A program made the position numbers and the translations under genes. Shown in pieces: positions 54,261-63,341 of a stretch of 64,000 nt of DNA. The notes below the pieces were generated by a model, which saw nothing but the letters and a program-made list of their open reading frames with translations, was not told where the DNA came from and searched no databases. Within the stretch, counting starts at the first letter, position 1; the number at the start of each line of letters is the position of its first letter. The DNA is from Eubacterium nodatum ATCC 33099 (GTDB lineage: Bacteria; Bacillota; Clostridia; Peptostreptococcales; Anaerovoracaceae), in NCBI GenBank assembly GCA_000510425.1, contig AZKM01000029.1, positions 1 to 64,000 of the forward strand, written 5' to 3'.

Positions 54261-55670
54261 ATGCTTACATATTCTTTTACCAATATAGGATCAGATTCTC
54301 TGTATATACATCTTTATAAATGCCTTAAAAACGATATACTTTCCGGCGTTTTAACCCCCGGAGCAAAGCTGCCCTCCAAAAGGAGTTTTGCAAAAAATCT
54401 GGGTATAAGTGTAATTACCGTGGAAAATGCCTATGAGCAACTAATTGCAGAAGGTTATGTCTATTCAATTCCAAAAAAAGGGTTTTTCGTAGTCGATATG
54501 AAAAAGAATTCAAATGTGTCTCGGATACTCATTCAAGATACTCAAAATAATCATAGGGTTGTTGAAGATAAACATATTGCGGATTTCACCAGTAATACAA
54601 CCTTGAGCAGTCACTTTCCATTTTCTATATGGTCAAAGCTTCTTAGAGATGTTCTCAGTGATTTTCAAAATGAAATTATGGACAGTACTCCAAGTGGAGG
54701 TGCACTTGAGCTAAGGCAAAGTATTTCTAAGCATCTTCATGACTTTAGGGGAATGAATGTAACACCTTCTCAAATTATAATAGGCGCCGGTACCGAAAAT
54801 CTGTACAGTCAGCTGGTTCAACTTCTGGGTCACGATAAATGCTACGGAGTTGAAGACCCCGGCTACATAAAGATTTCTAAAATATATAAAAGTAATGCCG
54901 CAAAGTGCAGGTTCATTCACTTTGGTAAAGAAGGAATAGATATATCCGACCTGGAAAGACAAGATGTAAATGTCGCCCATATATCTCCATCCCATCACTT
55001 TCCAACCGGTATAGTAACTTCCATAAGCAAAAGATACGAACTGTTGGGCTGGGCATCTAAATCAAAGAACAGATATATTATCGAAGACGACTACGACAGT
55101 GAATTCAGACTGGTCGGAAAGCCTATTCCCACACTTCAGAGTATTGACACTACAGAAAAGGTCATCTACATGAACACTTTTACCAAATCACTATCATCAA
55201 CAATGCGTATAAGTTATATGGTTCTGCCTAAAACCCTTGTAAAAGAGTATTATGAAAAGCTTTCTTTCTACACATGTCCGGTTACCACGCTGACGCAATA
55301 TACCCTCGCCAGATTCATCAGCCGTGGCTACTTTGAAAAACACATAAATCGCATGCGAACTTTCTACAGAAGACAGCGTGATTTTTTGGTATCCCAAATA
55401 AAAAACAGTAAAATCAACGATTTTACTTCTATCTCCGAAGAAGATGCAGGTCTTCATTTTATACTGAAGCTGAAAATAAAATGCGATGACAAAGAATTTA
55501 TCCGACGCATGGAAAGAAGAAAAGTTAAAATTTCCGCTCTTTCCGAATTTTATCAAAATGAAAATTACAAAAGTAAGAACTGTTTTATCATGAACTATTC
55601 TTCCCTGACTGCTGAACAAATTACCTCTGCCATTTCAGAAATTGTGGAAGAAGTTAATAATCTGGTTTAA
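54261..55670 (+). CDS. pdxR: MocR/GntR-type regulator with aminotransferase domain (PdxR)
   Basis: 469 residues. N-terminal GntR winged helix (~12-80: GAKLPSKRSFAKNLGISVITVENAYEQL), linker, then a fold-type I aminotransferase-like domain: GAGTENLYSQLVQLLG, EDPGYIKI, EDDYDSEF and FTKSLSSTMRISYMVL with the PLP-binding Lys. The protein probably senses PLP and controls the divergent pdxS. AGG precedes the ATG. Confidence 0.9.
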   Translation: MLTYSFTNIGSDSLYIHLYKCLKNDILSGVLTPGAKLPSKRSFAKNLGISVITVENAYEQLIAEGYVYSIPKKGFFVVDMKKNSNVSRILIQDTQNNHRVVEDKHIADFTSNTTLSSHFPFSIWSKLLRDVLSDFQNEIMDSTPSGGALELRQSISKHLHDFRGMNVTPSQIIIGAGTENLYSQLVQLLGHDKCYGVEDPGYIKISKIYKSNAAKCRFIHFGKEGIDISDLERQDVNVAHISPSHHFPTGIVTSISKRYELLGWASKSKNRYIIEDDYDSEFRLVGKPIPTLQSIDTTEKVIYMNTFTKSLSSTMRISYMVLPKTLVKEYYEKLSFYTCPVTTLTQYTLARFISRGYFEKHINRMRTFYRRQRDFLVSQIKNSKINDFTSISEEDAGLHFILKLKIKCDDKEFIRRMERRKVKISALSEFYQNENYKSKNCFIMNYSSLTAEQITSAISEIVEEVNNLV

Positions 55671-55885
55671 GACCGGTTTTCTCAAAAGAATCTAAGTCTC
55701 ATCCGTCAACTCAATATCAAATGCTGAGGGTCATTCTCAAAAAAACTTGTAGTATTAACATGGAAATATACGCTGACATAGTGCTTTACAAAGTATGCCT
55801 TTGCAGAATGTCATTGGGAAGAATATAAATTAGCAAAAAACAACCGATGAACTTTAGGTGAAAATTCAAACGGCTGCATAGAATC

Positions 55886-55973
55886 TGGCGGAGAGTCAGG
55901 GATTCGAACCCTGGGTCCGGTTACGGACACAGCATTTCGAGTGCTGCACGATCGACCACTCTGACAACTCTCC
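55886..55973 (-). tRNA. tRNA-Ser (anticodon CGA)
   Basis: Acceptor stem GGAGAGU/ACUCUCC with discriminator G and an encoded CCA; anticodon loop CUCGAAA giving CGA, read as Ser (UCG). A long variable arm (UGUCCGUAACCGGAC region) and T-loop GGUUCGAAUCCC are typical of tRNA-Ser. 88 bases including CCA. Confidence 0.93.
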
Positions 55974-56197
55974 GAACATTAAATTATTAAATAAATATAC
56001 ACTGTCAGTTATTCTACCATATTTAAAAAGTTTCAGCAATACATTAACCTATGTCTTTTGGAAGAAATATCTTATAATCTGAAGCTGAAGGGTAATCTCT
56101 ATTTAGTGAATGCCGAATCAGCAATATTTTACAGTGCGATCATAAATGCAAAGCATAAAATAAACATGAATAAAAAGATTATTGCCAACCTTGCTAA

Positions 56198-59100
56198 TCA
56201 CTTCAAAAGCAGTTCCACTCCCATTTCTTCCATGTAGTGCTTTGAAAATTTTTTAAGAAAATGATCAGCTCTATCTTTTTGTCCCGACTTATTGTAGGTT
56301 TCAACCAAAAGCTTACAGCACTCTTCATCCAAAGGTTCAAATTTCAATCCCTTCATAAGCTGCTTTTCTGCGCATAAAAATCTGTCATCGGCAATTAGCT
56401 CCTGTGCAAAACGGTAGAGTGCCTCAAAATACATTGAAGAATAGTGTTCACGAAGCACAGTTGCCCAATCATCATAAAACTCTCCCTGAAGGAACTCTCC
56501 ATCGTATATTTTGCATATAGCTTCGAGAACCCTTTTCCTCTTTTTTTCTCCATTTGCATCTTTAAGAGATGTGCGGTACTCCTCATATAACTTTTCAAGT
56601 TTATCTGTATCTTTCTCTATCATTATATTTGGATTTACCGTAAAACCTTCCTTTTTTTCAATGAGCAGTGCATTTTCACTTTCAAAGCTCATATCTGTCA
56701 TTGCAAGGGTCTTTCTCAGTTCATACAGGGCAACCCTTAGAGAGGCAAATGCGGATTTGTTGTCGGCATCAGGCCAGAATACGGCAGCAATCCTTTCCCG
56801 TGGGACTACACTTCCTTTATCTAGCGTAAGCAAGTATTTAAGTATGCCACTAACTTTACGTGTTTTAAAATCACTCTCTATCAAACATTTTTTTCCGCAC
56901 GATATTGAAAAGTTTCCAAGAAGTCTACATGAGATCTTTATATGTTGATATATTGTTTTTCTATTCTCGGCAGAATCACCGCAGCCATACATATCGGATA
57001 CTATCCTGAATAAAGATTTCTTGCGTACTTTTTCCGGCAACAGGGCATATACCGAACGAATAGAGGAAATATCCGCTTCTCGCCAATACATATAATTTCC
57101 CTGTTCAGTAAGTTCAGCAAAGGAAATTGCACAATTTTTCGCATTGTTTTCCTCCCCTTTACGACTCAATAAGTCGGTGAGTTGAAGGAGAATTCCGCAT
57201 ATGCTTTGTTTTGCACCCATCCTTTTTACCGATGCCAGTGCCTCCGTGAGCATAACATACCCACTGTCAAATTTTCCCATGCGTTTATACAACACACCGA
57301 GCACTACCATAGCAAGCTCTTTGAGACCATGTCCCGGCTTTTCAAACTTTAGTGCATCATATATGGCTTGAATTTCATGAAGAGTTTTCTCCTCAGGAAT
57401 CACATCATCCCAAAGTGCACGGATAATCTTACTTTCTTTCACAAGAAGGTCTCCGCCGTACTCCGTAAATGACTCAACAGAATTGTCAATAGACTTTATA
57501 GCACCTACCATGTCACATTTTCCGTATTTCAAATACGCAAGCATAAAATGACCATATCCCGAGGCAAACGGAGAATCATATTTTTCACCTAAAAGAAAAA
57601 ACTCATTGATAAAGTATTGCATAAGGTCAAAATCCATACAAAGGAACGGAATGTTACAGCAGGAAACAAGACCAATTATCTTCCACTGATCATTAGAATG
57701 TAAAACCGGATGAGCTATAATCCGTTCTAAAACCGAAGCCGCTTCATTGAGGTTACCGCATCTGTAGAAATATATACCGCGAATCATTGTATAGCTGAAA
57801 TCCCACATATCGTTATTGATACTTCTACGGTCAAGAAGACGACGCATAATCCTTGCGGTCCTAAGACAATCCTGCCCCGTAAGAGCGATGAAAACTGATA
57901 TTATAAATTTCTGTCTGGCATCACTTCCTGCCGTAAACAGCGATACAACAGGCAGCTTCTTGTATGCCTGCTTAATGAAAGAAAATCCGTTATTTTGATA
58001 TGCAACTACAAGAAGCATACCGAATGTATTCATAAGGAATGAAAAATTTTTTATCCTTTTAAATCCGTCCATAACAGACATAAAGGTGTTCAATGCAAAT
58101 TCCCTGTCCGAATTCATACGAAACATCCCCTTGTACAGGAGCAAATACGGGTTGGAATTAATCAATTCATCGGAAAATTCACTTATGATCAAAAACATCT
58201 TCTCAGGTGTTCCTGCATCAAAAAAATCCTTACCGTATTTTTCAGCAACGAAAATAGCATCTTTCGAGAAACCTCCTCGGAGATAAAACCGTATAGAGAG
58301 CTGAGGATCTTTTTCACGATAATATTCGCCCACTGATTTCAAAAAATCACATCTTTCTTCTCCATGAATGGAATCATCAAACAACTTGTTCAGTTCGTCT
58401 CTAAAAAGTGCATGAAAGCGATACCTTACAGAGCTCGTAGATATTTTTTGAATATAAAAGTTTCCGCTCTGGAGCCACGTGATAAAAACTTTAGGATCTT
58501 TTACAGACAAAATTGCAGAGAGCTCCTCACATGAAAAATCTTCCAACAAGGATAATTTTATAAGAATTTTTTTGCGTTGATCATCGATGTCCCGTAAGTA
58601 TTTTGATAAAAACAGCGAGAACATCTCTTCACCTTTTTTCCCCGTACCTATTATTTCGATATCCTCATCGGAAATTTTTTTGTTTCCGCAAAGAAGGTAA
58701 AGCCCTGCAGCCCAGCCCTCTGTTCTTTTGTAGATTGCATCAATGCACCTGATGCTCATGTTAAGTTCATAAATATCCTCTATGAGACTATATGCTTCAC
58801 TTTTAGTAAAAAGGAGATCTTTTGCACTTATTTTTCGCACATCACTGCGCAAAGCTATTCGCCCTGAGATTATTTTCGGATCCCGCCGAGAGGTAACAAC
58901 AATAGAAATATGCTGCGGAAAATTTTCCACAAAGTACTGGATCGTATCAATTATAACTTCACTATCCACTGCAAAGTGAAAATCATCAAATACCAAAAAT
59001 ATATGTTCATCGCTATTTTCACACATGGCATATGCGTCCTGAACTATCTGTGCATTAAGGAGAGGGTAATCATCCTCTATGTCGCCTATGCCTGCCAACA

Positions 59101-59404
59101 TACCCATACTGCCTGTATCAGAGGCAGATGTCGTATCATCACCGGAAAAAAGTACTTTTATCAGCCTTGAGTACCAGACCTGGAGTATGGAATCCTCACG
59201 ATTCATATGATACCACCTGATATCATCTCTGTAATTGCTCAACGAAAGAAGGACTGCTGTAGTCTTTCCGAACCCGGCAGGAGCGGCAAAAACAGACAGT
59301 CTATTTTTCTCCACATCAAAACTATGTATACGCTGTGAATACAAACTTTTTTGCGGAATGTCAGGGACAGAAAAATTCGATTTATAAAAGGGCACTTTCT
59401 TCAT
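56198..59404 (-). CDS. MalT-like STAND ATPase with C-terminal OmpR-type/BTAD transcriptional activator domain
   Basis: I choose ATG 59404 (AAAGG nine bases before); the frame opens at 59431. About 1068 residues. The N-terminal P-loop NTPase of the MalT/STAND class has APAGFGKTTAVLL and Walker B HIFLVFDDFHFA. A winged-helix and TPR-like superhelix region follows (~330-800). The C-terminus is a DNA-binding wHTH (LLGNFSISCGKKC ... FKTRKVSGILKYLLT) plus BTAD domain (LREHYSSMYFEALYRFAQEL). Such proteins bind a small ligand and activate nearby genes. Its target may be the membrane protein gene upstream at 59736-60203. Confidence 0.85.
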   Translation of the reverse strand: MKKVPFYKSNFSVPDIPQKSLYSQRIHSFDVEKNRLSVFAAPAGFGKTTAVLLSLSNYRDDIRWYHMNREDSILQVWYSRLIKVLFSGDDTTSASDTGSMGMLAGIGDIEDDYPLLNAQIVQDAYAMCENSDEHIFLVFDDFHFAVDSEVIIDTIQYFVENFPQHISIVVTSRRDPKIISGRIALRSDVRKISAKDLLFTKSEAYSLIEDIYELNMSIRCIDAIYKRTEGWAAGLYLLCGNKKISDEDIEIIGTGKKGEEMFSLFLSKYLRDIDDQRKKILIKLSLLEDFSCEELSAILSVKDPKVFITWLQSGNFYIQKISTSSVRYRFHALFRDELNKLFDDSIHGEERCDFLKSVGEYYREKDPQLSIRFYLRGGFSKDAIFVAEKYGKDFFDAGTPEKMFLIISEFSDELINSNPYLLLYKGMFRMNSDREFALNTFMSVMDGFKRIKNFSFLMNTFGMLLVVAYQNNGFSFIKQAYKKLPVVSLFTAGSDARQKFIISVFIALTGQDCLRTARIMRRLLDRRSINNDMWDFSYTMIRGIYFYRCGNLNEAASVLERIIAHPVLHSNDQWKIIGLVSCCNIPFLCMDFDLMQYFINEFFLLGEKYDSPFASGYGHFMLAYLKYGKCDMVGAIKSIDNSVESFTEYGGDLLVKESKIIRALWDDVIPEEKTLHEIQAIYDALKFEKPGHGLKELAMVVLGVLYKRMGKFDSGYVMLTEALASVKRMGAKQSICGILLQLTDLLSRKGEENNAKNCAISFAELTEQGNYMYWREADISSIRSVYALLPEKVRKKSLFRIVSDMYGCGDSAENRKTIYQHIKISCRLLGNFSISCGKKCLIESDFKTRKVSGILKYLLTLDKGSVVPRERIAAVFWPDADNKSAFASLRVALYELRKTLAMTDMSFESENALLIEKKEGFTVNPNIMIEKDTDKLEKLYEEYRTSLKDANGEKKRKRVLEAICKIYDGEFLQGEFYDDWATVLREHYSSMYFEALYRFAQELIADDRFLCAEKQLMKGLKFEPLDEECCKLLVETYNKSGQKDRADHFLKKFSKHYMEEMGVELLLK

Positions 59405-59735
59405 CAACATTATCCTTTCCCATAGAGCCATGGAATTTGATATTTTTTCACAATATCAACACTAATATTAATATTCTCTTATTATACATGAAAACAGTAT
59501 GTTTGAACAGATGATGGTTACTAATCGTTGTTAATCTCCATGATTGTCATACTGTGGTTTTAATGATTACTTTGAAGTTTTCATACAAGAAAAGAACCTC
59601 CGGCTTACCGGAAGCTCCTTTCTTTGAGATATTTTTTTATAGCACCCTTTTATTAGATTTTTTACCAGGACTATATGTTATACGGTTTATTTCTGCACAG
59701 GCTTCCGCCCTGCTTCCCGCTTTTCCGCATGCACT
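59405..59735. other. Non-coding stretch between the MalT-like and 59736 genes
   Basis: No gene. It contains the terminator of the 59736 gene (59586-59614) and the presumed promoter of the MalT-like gene. Confidence 0.5.
59586..59614 (-). terminator. Terminator of the 59736-60203 gene
   Basis: On the minus strand CTTCCGG, loop TAAG, CCGGAG, followed by TTCTTTTCTT. It lies 120 bases beyond the stop codon. Confidence 0.65.
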
Positions 59736-60203
59736 TTATTCTTCAATAAAGTATTCTCGCGTCTGTGCAAGCAGATACATGGATACTGCAAAACTTAAAA
59801 TATCAGAAAATATCCTGCTGAATGTATTGGATGTAATATCATATATAAGCGAAAATATAAGCTGAAAACAAACCACGCAGAAAGCGATATACCACCCCTT
59901 ATAGAGGCGCTGCTTCAAAGGCTTTATTGCGAAAAGCTCTGCAATCAAAGCTATCCCCATACCGACAACTCCTGTGATTATCATAATCCACAGTTTAACC
60001 GAAGCAAGACCTAAGCCTGCAGAAAACAGAAGCAAATTCGTTAAAGCACCTATACTTAATATCGTTACAATACCTATTATGTATATAACGACTGCAACAA
60101 GGGCACCTACCCAAAGCCATTTGGCGATTACGGCTTTAGCCTTTTCCGGCAGTGCAGGAAGCTTTGTGTTAAGCTCCATGATTTTACTTTCTAACTGTTT
60201 CAT
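59736..60203 (-). CDS. Four-helix membrane protein of unknown function
   Basis: ATG at 60203 with AAAGGAG about 10 bases before. 155 residues: a short soluble start (KQLESKIMELNTKLPALPEK), then four membrane helices (~30-50, 60-80, 100-120, 125-145). No family recognised. It is transcribed toward the MalT-like regulator and could be its regulated target or partner. Confidence 0.6.
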   Translation of the reverse strand: MKQLESKIMELNTKLPALPEKAKAVIAKWLWVGALVAVVIYIIGIVTILSIGALTNLLLFSAGLGLASVKLWIMIITGVVGMGIALIAELFAIKPLKQRLYKGWYIAFCVVCFQLIFSLIYDITSNTFSRIFSDILSFAVSMYLLAQTREYFIEE

Positions 60204-60320
60204 ATCTAACCATCTCCTTTTATCATTATATGTGTATCTGCCCACCTGTTTAGCGAAATTCTATTATATCGGCGTTAAATAAGCGTTAAATTCGGAAAAT
60301 ATGCAAAAAACAAAATATGC

Positions 60321-60356
60321 AAAAAAATAATAGCCCTATTCTTAAAAAAGGCTATT
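60321..60356 (-). terminator. Terminator of the gpx-marR-CDF-crp operon
   Basis: On the minus strand AATAGCC (60350-60356) and GGCTATT (60329-60335) form the stem, followed by ATTTTTTT. Confidence 0.75.
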
Positions 60357-60428
60357 CAAATATCAGTAAGAATGGAATTGAGGAACAGCAATCCTTTCCA
60401 TTAGTTTACTTTATTTACATAAGGCAAA

Positions 60429-61094
60429 CTATAACCACTTTTCCAGTGCTTCTTGATTGACAACTTTTAAAATTTTTCCATTTAAAGACAAAATACCCTC
60501 TTCAATCATGGCTCCCATTTCTCTTGAAAGAGAAGGACGAGTAACATTTAGAAAATCCGCCATCTGCTCTCGGCTCATGTTTATTTTTATATTCTTCTTT
60601 TTCTCTTCAACCTGCCTGTCAACGATAAATCTAGCCAACTTTCCCCTTATACCGGTTGCTCCGAGAACTCTAAGCCTGCGATTCATCGTATATGCTTTTT
60701 GTGCAAATATGAATAACAGATTTTCTCTGATTTTCTCTGATTCAGTTAGAAAATTTACATCCAGAATCAAGATTTGGGAATATCTTTTGGCTTCGACATA
60801 CATGTCATACTGTTCCACTCCAATAAAGGGATATACTTCGCCAAACATATCTCCGGGAGAACTTATTGTGGTTATTATCAATCTTTTCCCTGAAAAAGTA
60901 TCTTTACAAACCATCAGTTCGCCTGACAGTAAAATTAAAAGTCCATCAGGTTTATCCGTGTCCTGAAAAACCAGTTCACCCTTTTCAAAAGTCTTAATTA
61001 TACTGCTGTTCAAAATTTCCTGCAGTTCTTTTTCTTCAATGTCTTTAAATAAAGGACTTTTGGAAATAATTTCAACCATTTTCTTATCTACCAT
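60429..61094 (-). CDS. Crp/Fnr-family transcriptional regulator
   Basis: 221 residues. Cyclic-nucleotide-binding-like beta-roll (~15-125, PDGLLILLSGEL, GDMFGEVYPFIG) and a C-terminal helix-turn-helix (SREQMADFLNVTRPSLSREM). No Cys cluster for Fe-S sensing; the effector is unknown. Such clostridial regulators often govern redox or nitrosative stress genes. It is the last gene of the run starting at the glutathione peroxidase gene, 18 bases after the CDF gene. Confidence 0.88.
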   Translation of the reverse strand: MVDKKMVEIISKSPLFKDIEEKELQEILNSSIIKTFEKGELVFQDTDKPDGLLILLSGELMVCKDTFSGKRLIITTISSPGDMFGEVYPFIGVEQYDMYVEAKRYSQILILDVNFLTESEKIRENLLFIFAQKAYTMNRRLRVLGATGIRGKLARFIVDRQVEEKKKNIKINMSREQMADFLNVTRPSLSREMGAMIEEGILSLNGKILKVVNQEALEKWL

Positions 61095-61112
61095 ACATTC
61101 CCCTTCGTCAGA

Positions 61113-62234
61113 TTAAATATCTAAATCAAGTGTAACTTCAACTTCAAAATCGGGATAAATTTTTTTTGTACCTTCAACAATATCATTACACGCCTTTTGT
61201 CTATCTTCAATTTCAAAGTCCAGAATCACATCAAAGTTCACATATTTTCTTTGCAGATCTATGAAAAAACCGTGAATTTGAAGAACTCCGGGTTGTTCCA
61301 TTACAAACTCTGTTATTTTCGTTCGCATAGCAACTGCAACATCATCACCGTGATTTTGGGAATATACCCCTATCGCCTCTAAAATCACGCCATGCCTTTT
61401 ATATACTGCCTCCATCAATCTTCTGGTCATAGAGTCTATTTCCTTTGCCGAAATATTTTCATCAATTTCAACATGTACAGATCCCAGGAATCTATCCGGT
61501 CCATAGTTGTGCAATATAAGGTCGTAGGCTCCATTAACCATGCCTTCTTCGCAAATCGTTTCTTTGATAGAATGAATAAGGTCCCTGTCAACTCGTCTTC
61601 CGAGAATATCGCTCACAGTATCTTTAATCATATTATAGCCCGCTTTTACTATCATTACTGCAATCAATAATCCAACATATGCTTCTATATTCACACCTGC
61701 AAAAATATAAACTAAGGCAGAAATCAATACAGAAATTGATAAAATTGCATCAAAAAGGGCATCTGAACCCGAGGCAACAAGGGCAGAAGAATTTACCTCT
61801 AGACCTTTCTTTTTCACATAATTTCCAAGGATCAGTTTAACAACTACCGCCATAACAATAATCGCCAAAGACAGCTTTGAATAATCACTCACTGAAGGAT
61901 TGATTATTTTCTTCACGGACTCAACTGCCGCAGTAATTCCTGCATAGATTATAATAGCTGCAACCACAAGTCCGCTTATATATTCAATTCTGCCGTGACC
62001 CAGGGGATGAGCTTTGTCAGGCTTCTTATTTGCCAATTTATTGCCTATAATCGTAACAAAAGACGACATAGCATCGCTGAGATTATTTACACCGTCTAAT
62101 ACAATAGCAATAGAATTTACAACGGTTCCGATAATAACTTTAACAGCTGCCAAAATTACATTGACAACTATACCGATTATACCGGTTGTCATAATCACTT
62201 GATTACGATTTAAAGCTCCGGAATCCTTTTCCAT
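61113..62234 (-). CDS. Cation diffusion facilitator (metal efflux) transporter
   Basis: 373 residues. Six membrane helices with metal-site motifs LDGVNNLSDAMSSFV (helix II, ~42-57) and AHPLGHGRIEYISG (~76-89). A SGSDALFDAILS motif (helix V) and a cytoplasmic C-terminal domain with HVEIDENISAKEIDSM complete it. It exports divalent metals (Fe, Mn, Zn or Co) by proton antiport. Its position next to peroxide genes suggests metal control under oxidative stress; that is inference. Confidence 0.9.
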   Translation of the reverse strand: MEKDSGALNRNQVIMTTGIIGIVVNVILAAVKVIIGTVVNSIAIVLDGVNNLSDAMSSFVTIIGNKLANKKPDKAHPLGHGRIEYISGLVVAAIIIYAGITAAVESVKKIINPSVSDYSKLSLAIIVMAVVVKLILGNYVKKKGLEVNSSALVASGSDALFDAILSISVLISALVYIFAGVNIEAYVGLLIAVMIVKAGYNMIKDTVSDILGRRVDRDLIHSIKETICEEGMVNGAYDLILHNYGPDRFLGSVHVEIDENISAKEIDSMTRRLMEAVYKRHGVILEAIGVYSQNHGDDVAVAMRTKITEFVMEQPGVLQIHGFFIDLQRKYVNFDVILDFEIEDRQKACNDIVEGTKKIYPDFEVEVTLDLDI

Positions 62235-62244
62235 TTTCTACTCC

Positions 62245-62679
62245 TTAATCCTGATTTAAAATTTTATATAACATCCTTTTGAATTCTTCTGCTTCCTTAC
62301 TTTCAAAGGATATGCATGCTCCCATTTTAAGGGGAATATTTCTTGCCTCTTCCTTCTTATCTCTACCTTTATCTGTCAGATGGATATTAACTATTCTTTC
62401 ATCTTTTTGGCTTCTCTCCCTGATTAGATAACCCATCGCTTCCATTTTCTTGAGAACCGGGGTCAGCGTTCCCGAATCAAGTCTCAGCCTGGAGCCCAAA
62501 TCACCTACAGTTATACCATCCTGTTCCCATAATACCATAAAAACAATATACTGAGTATAAGTAATCCCAAGTGGTTTCAAAAGCGGCGTATATGCACCTA
62601 TTATTTTTCTTGAAGCGGCATAAAGCGGGAAGCACAGCTGACTGTCTAATTTTAATGCTTCATTTGAATCGTAACTCAT
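62245..62679 (-). CDS. MarR-family regulator, OhrR-like
   Basis: 144 residues. Winged helix with ITVGDLGSRLRLDSGTLTPVL and KDERIVNIHLTDKG (wing). DSQLCFPLYAASRKI puts a Cys at residue 16, the position of the peroxide-sensing Cys in OhrR. The start overlaps the stop of the glutathione peroxidase gene by 4 bases. By inference it represses that gene until the Cys is oxidised. Confidence 0.88.
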   Translation of the reverse strand: MSYDSNEALKLDSQLCFPLYAASRKIIGAYTPLLKPLGITYTQYIVFMVLWEQDGITVGDLGSRLRLDSGTLTPVLKKMEAMGYLIRERSQKDERIVNIHLTDKGRDKKEEARNIPLKMGACISFESKEAEEFKRMLYKILNQD

Positions 62680-63218
62680 ATTAATTCTCCAATTTCTTCT
62701 CTAACTTTTTTCATGGAATATGTCGGCTCAAATCTTTTTATGACATTCCCCTCTCTATCAACTAAAAATTTAGTAAAATTCCATTTAATTTCCGGATTAT
62801 TTTTGTAATCTCTATCTATTGTCTTCAGCATAGCTGCCATTGCAAGTGCCTTAGGAGATTTTCCAAAGCCTCCAAAACTTTTTTGGCTCTTCAAATATTT
62901 ATATATCGGCAAAGCATTTTCCCCGTTCACTTCGGATTTCTTAAACTGTGAAAACTGAGTGTTATACTTATGTGAGCAAAAATTTGCAATTTCCTCATCG
63001 GACTCAGGTGCCTGCCCTGCAAATTGATTGCAGGGAATATCTATAATTTCCAATCCCCCGTCATGAAATTCCTCGTAAATTTTTTCCAGGTCTTTGTACT
63101 GAGGAGTAAATCCGCATCCTGTTGCCGTATTAACAATCAACATTACCTTACCCTCATATTCCTTTAATGATACTTCCGTCCCGTCTGCCTTTGGCAAATA
63201 ATATTCATATATGCCCAT
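62676..63218 (-). CDS. Glutathione peroxidase (thiol peroxidase family)
   Basis: I choose ATG 63218 (GGAGG nine bases before); ATG 63224 is nearly as good, and the frame opens at 63257. 180 residues. Peroxidatic Cys35 in NTATGCGFTPQY, Gln in IPCNQF, and Trp-Asn in WNFTKFLVDREG: the Cys-Gln-Trp-Asn set of the GPx family, with Cys rather than selenocysteine. In anaerobes such enzymes usually accept thioredoxin. First gene of a peroxide-response operon with a consensus promoter. Confidence 0.93.
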   Translation of the reverse strand: MGIYEYYLPKADGTEVSLKEYEGKVMLIVNTATGCGFTPQYKDLEKIYEEFHDGGLEIIDIPCNQFAGQAPESDEEIANFCSHKYNTQFSQFKKSEVNGENALPIYKYLKSQKSFGGFGKSPKALAMAAMLKTIDRDYKNNPEIKWNFTKFLVDREGNVIKRFEPTYSMKKVREEIGELI

Positions 63219-63280
63219 TTTCATTCTCCTCCCCTTTATGAAGTTCTCTGTTGACACTTATCAATATATTATTTCAATAA

Positions 63281-63309
63281 ATTATATTGTGTAAAATATA
63301 ATTTGTCAA
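63281..63309 (-). promoter_or_regulatory. Consensus promoter of the gpx-marR operon
   Basis: On the minus strand TTGACA (63304-63309), 17 bases, TATAAT (63281-63286): perfect consensus. An AT-rich imperfect dyad (AATATAATTTATT / AATAATATATT) just downstream is a plausible MarR site. Confidence 0.8.
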
Positions 63310-63341
63310 GTCGCATTTTTTGAAAATTTTCTTAAAATTCG

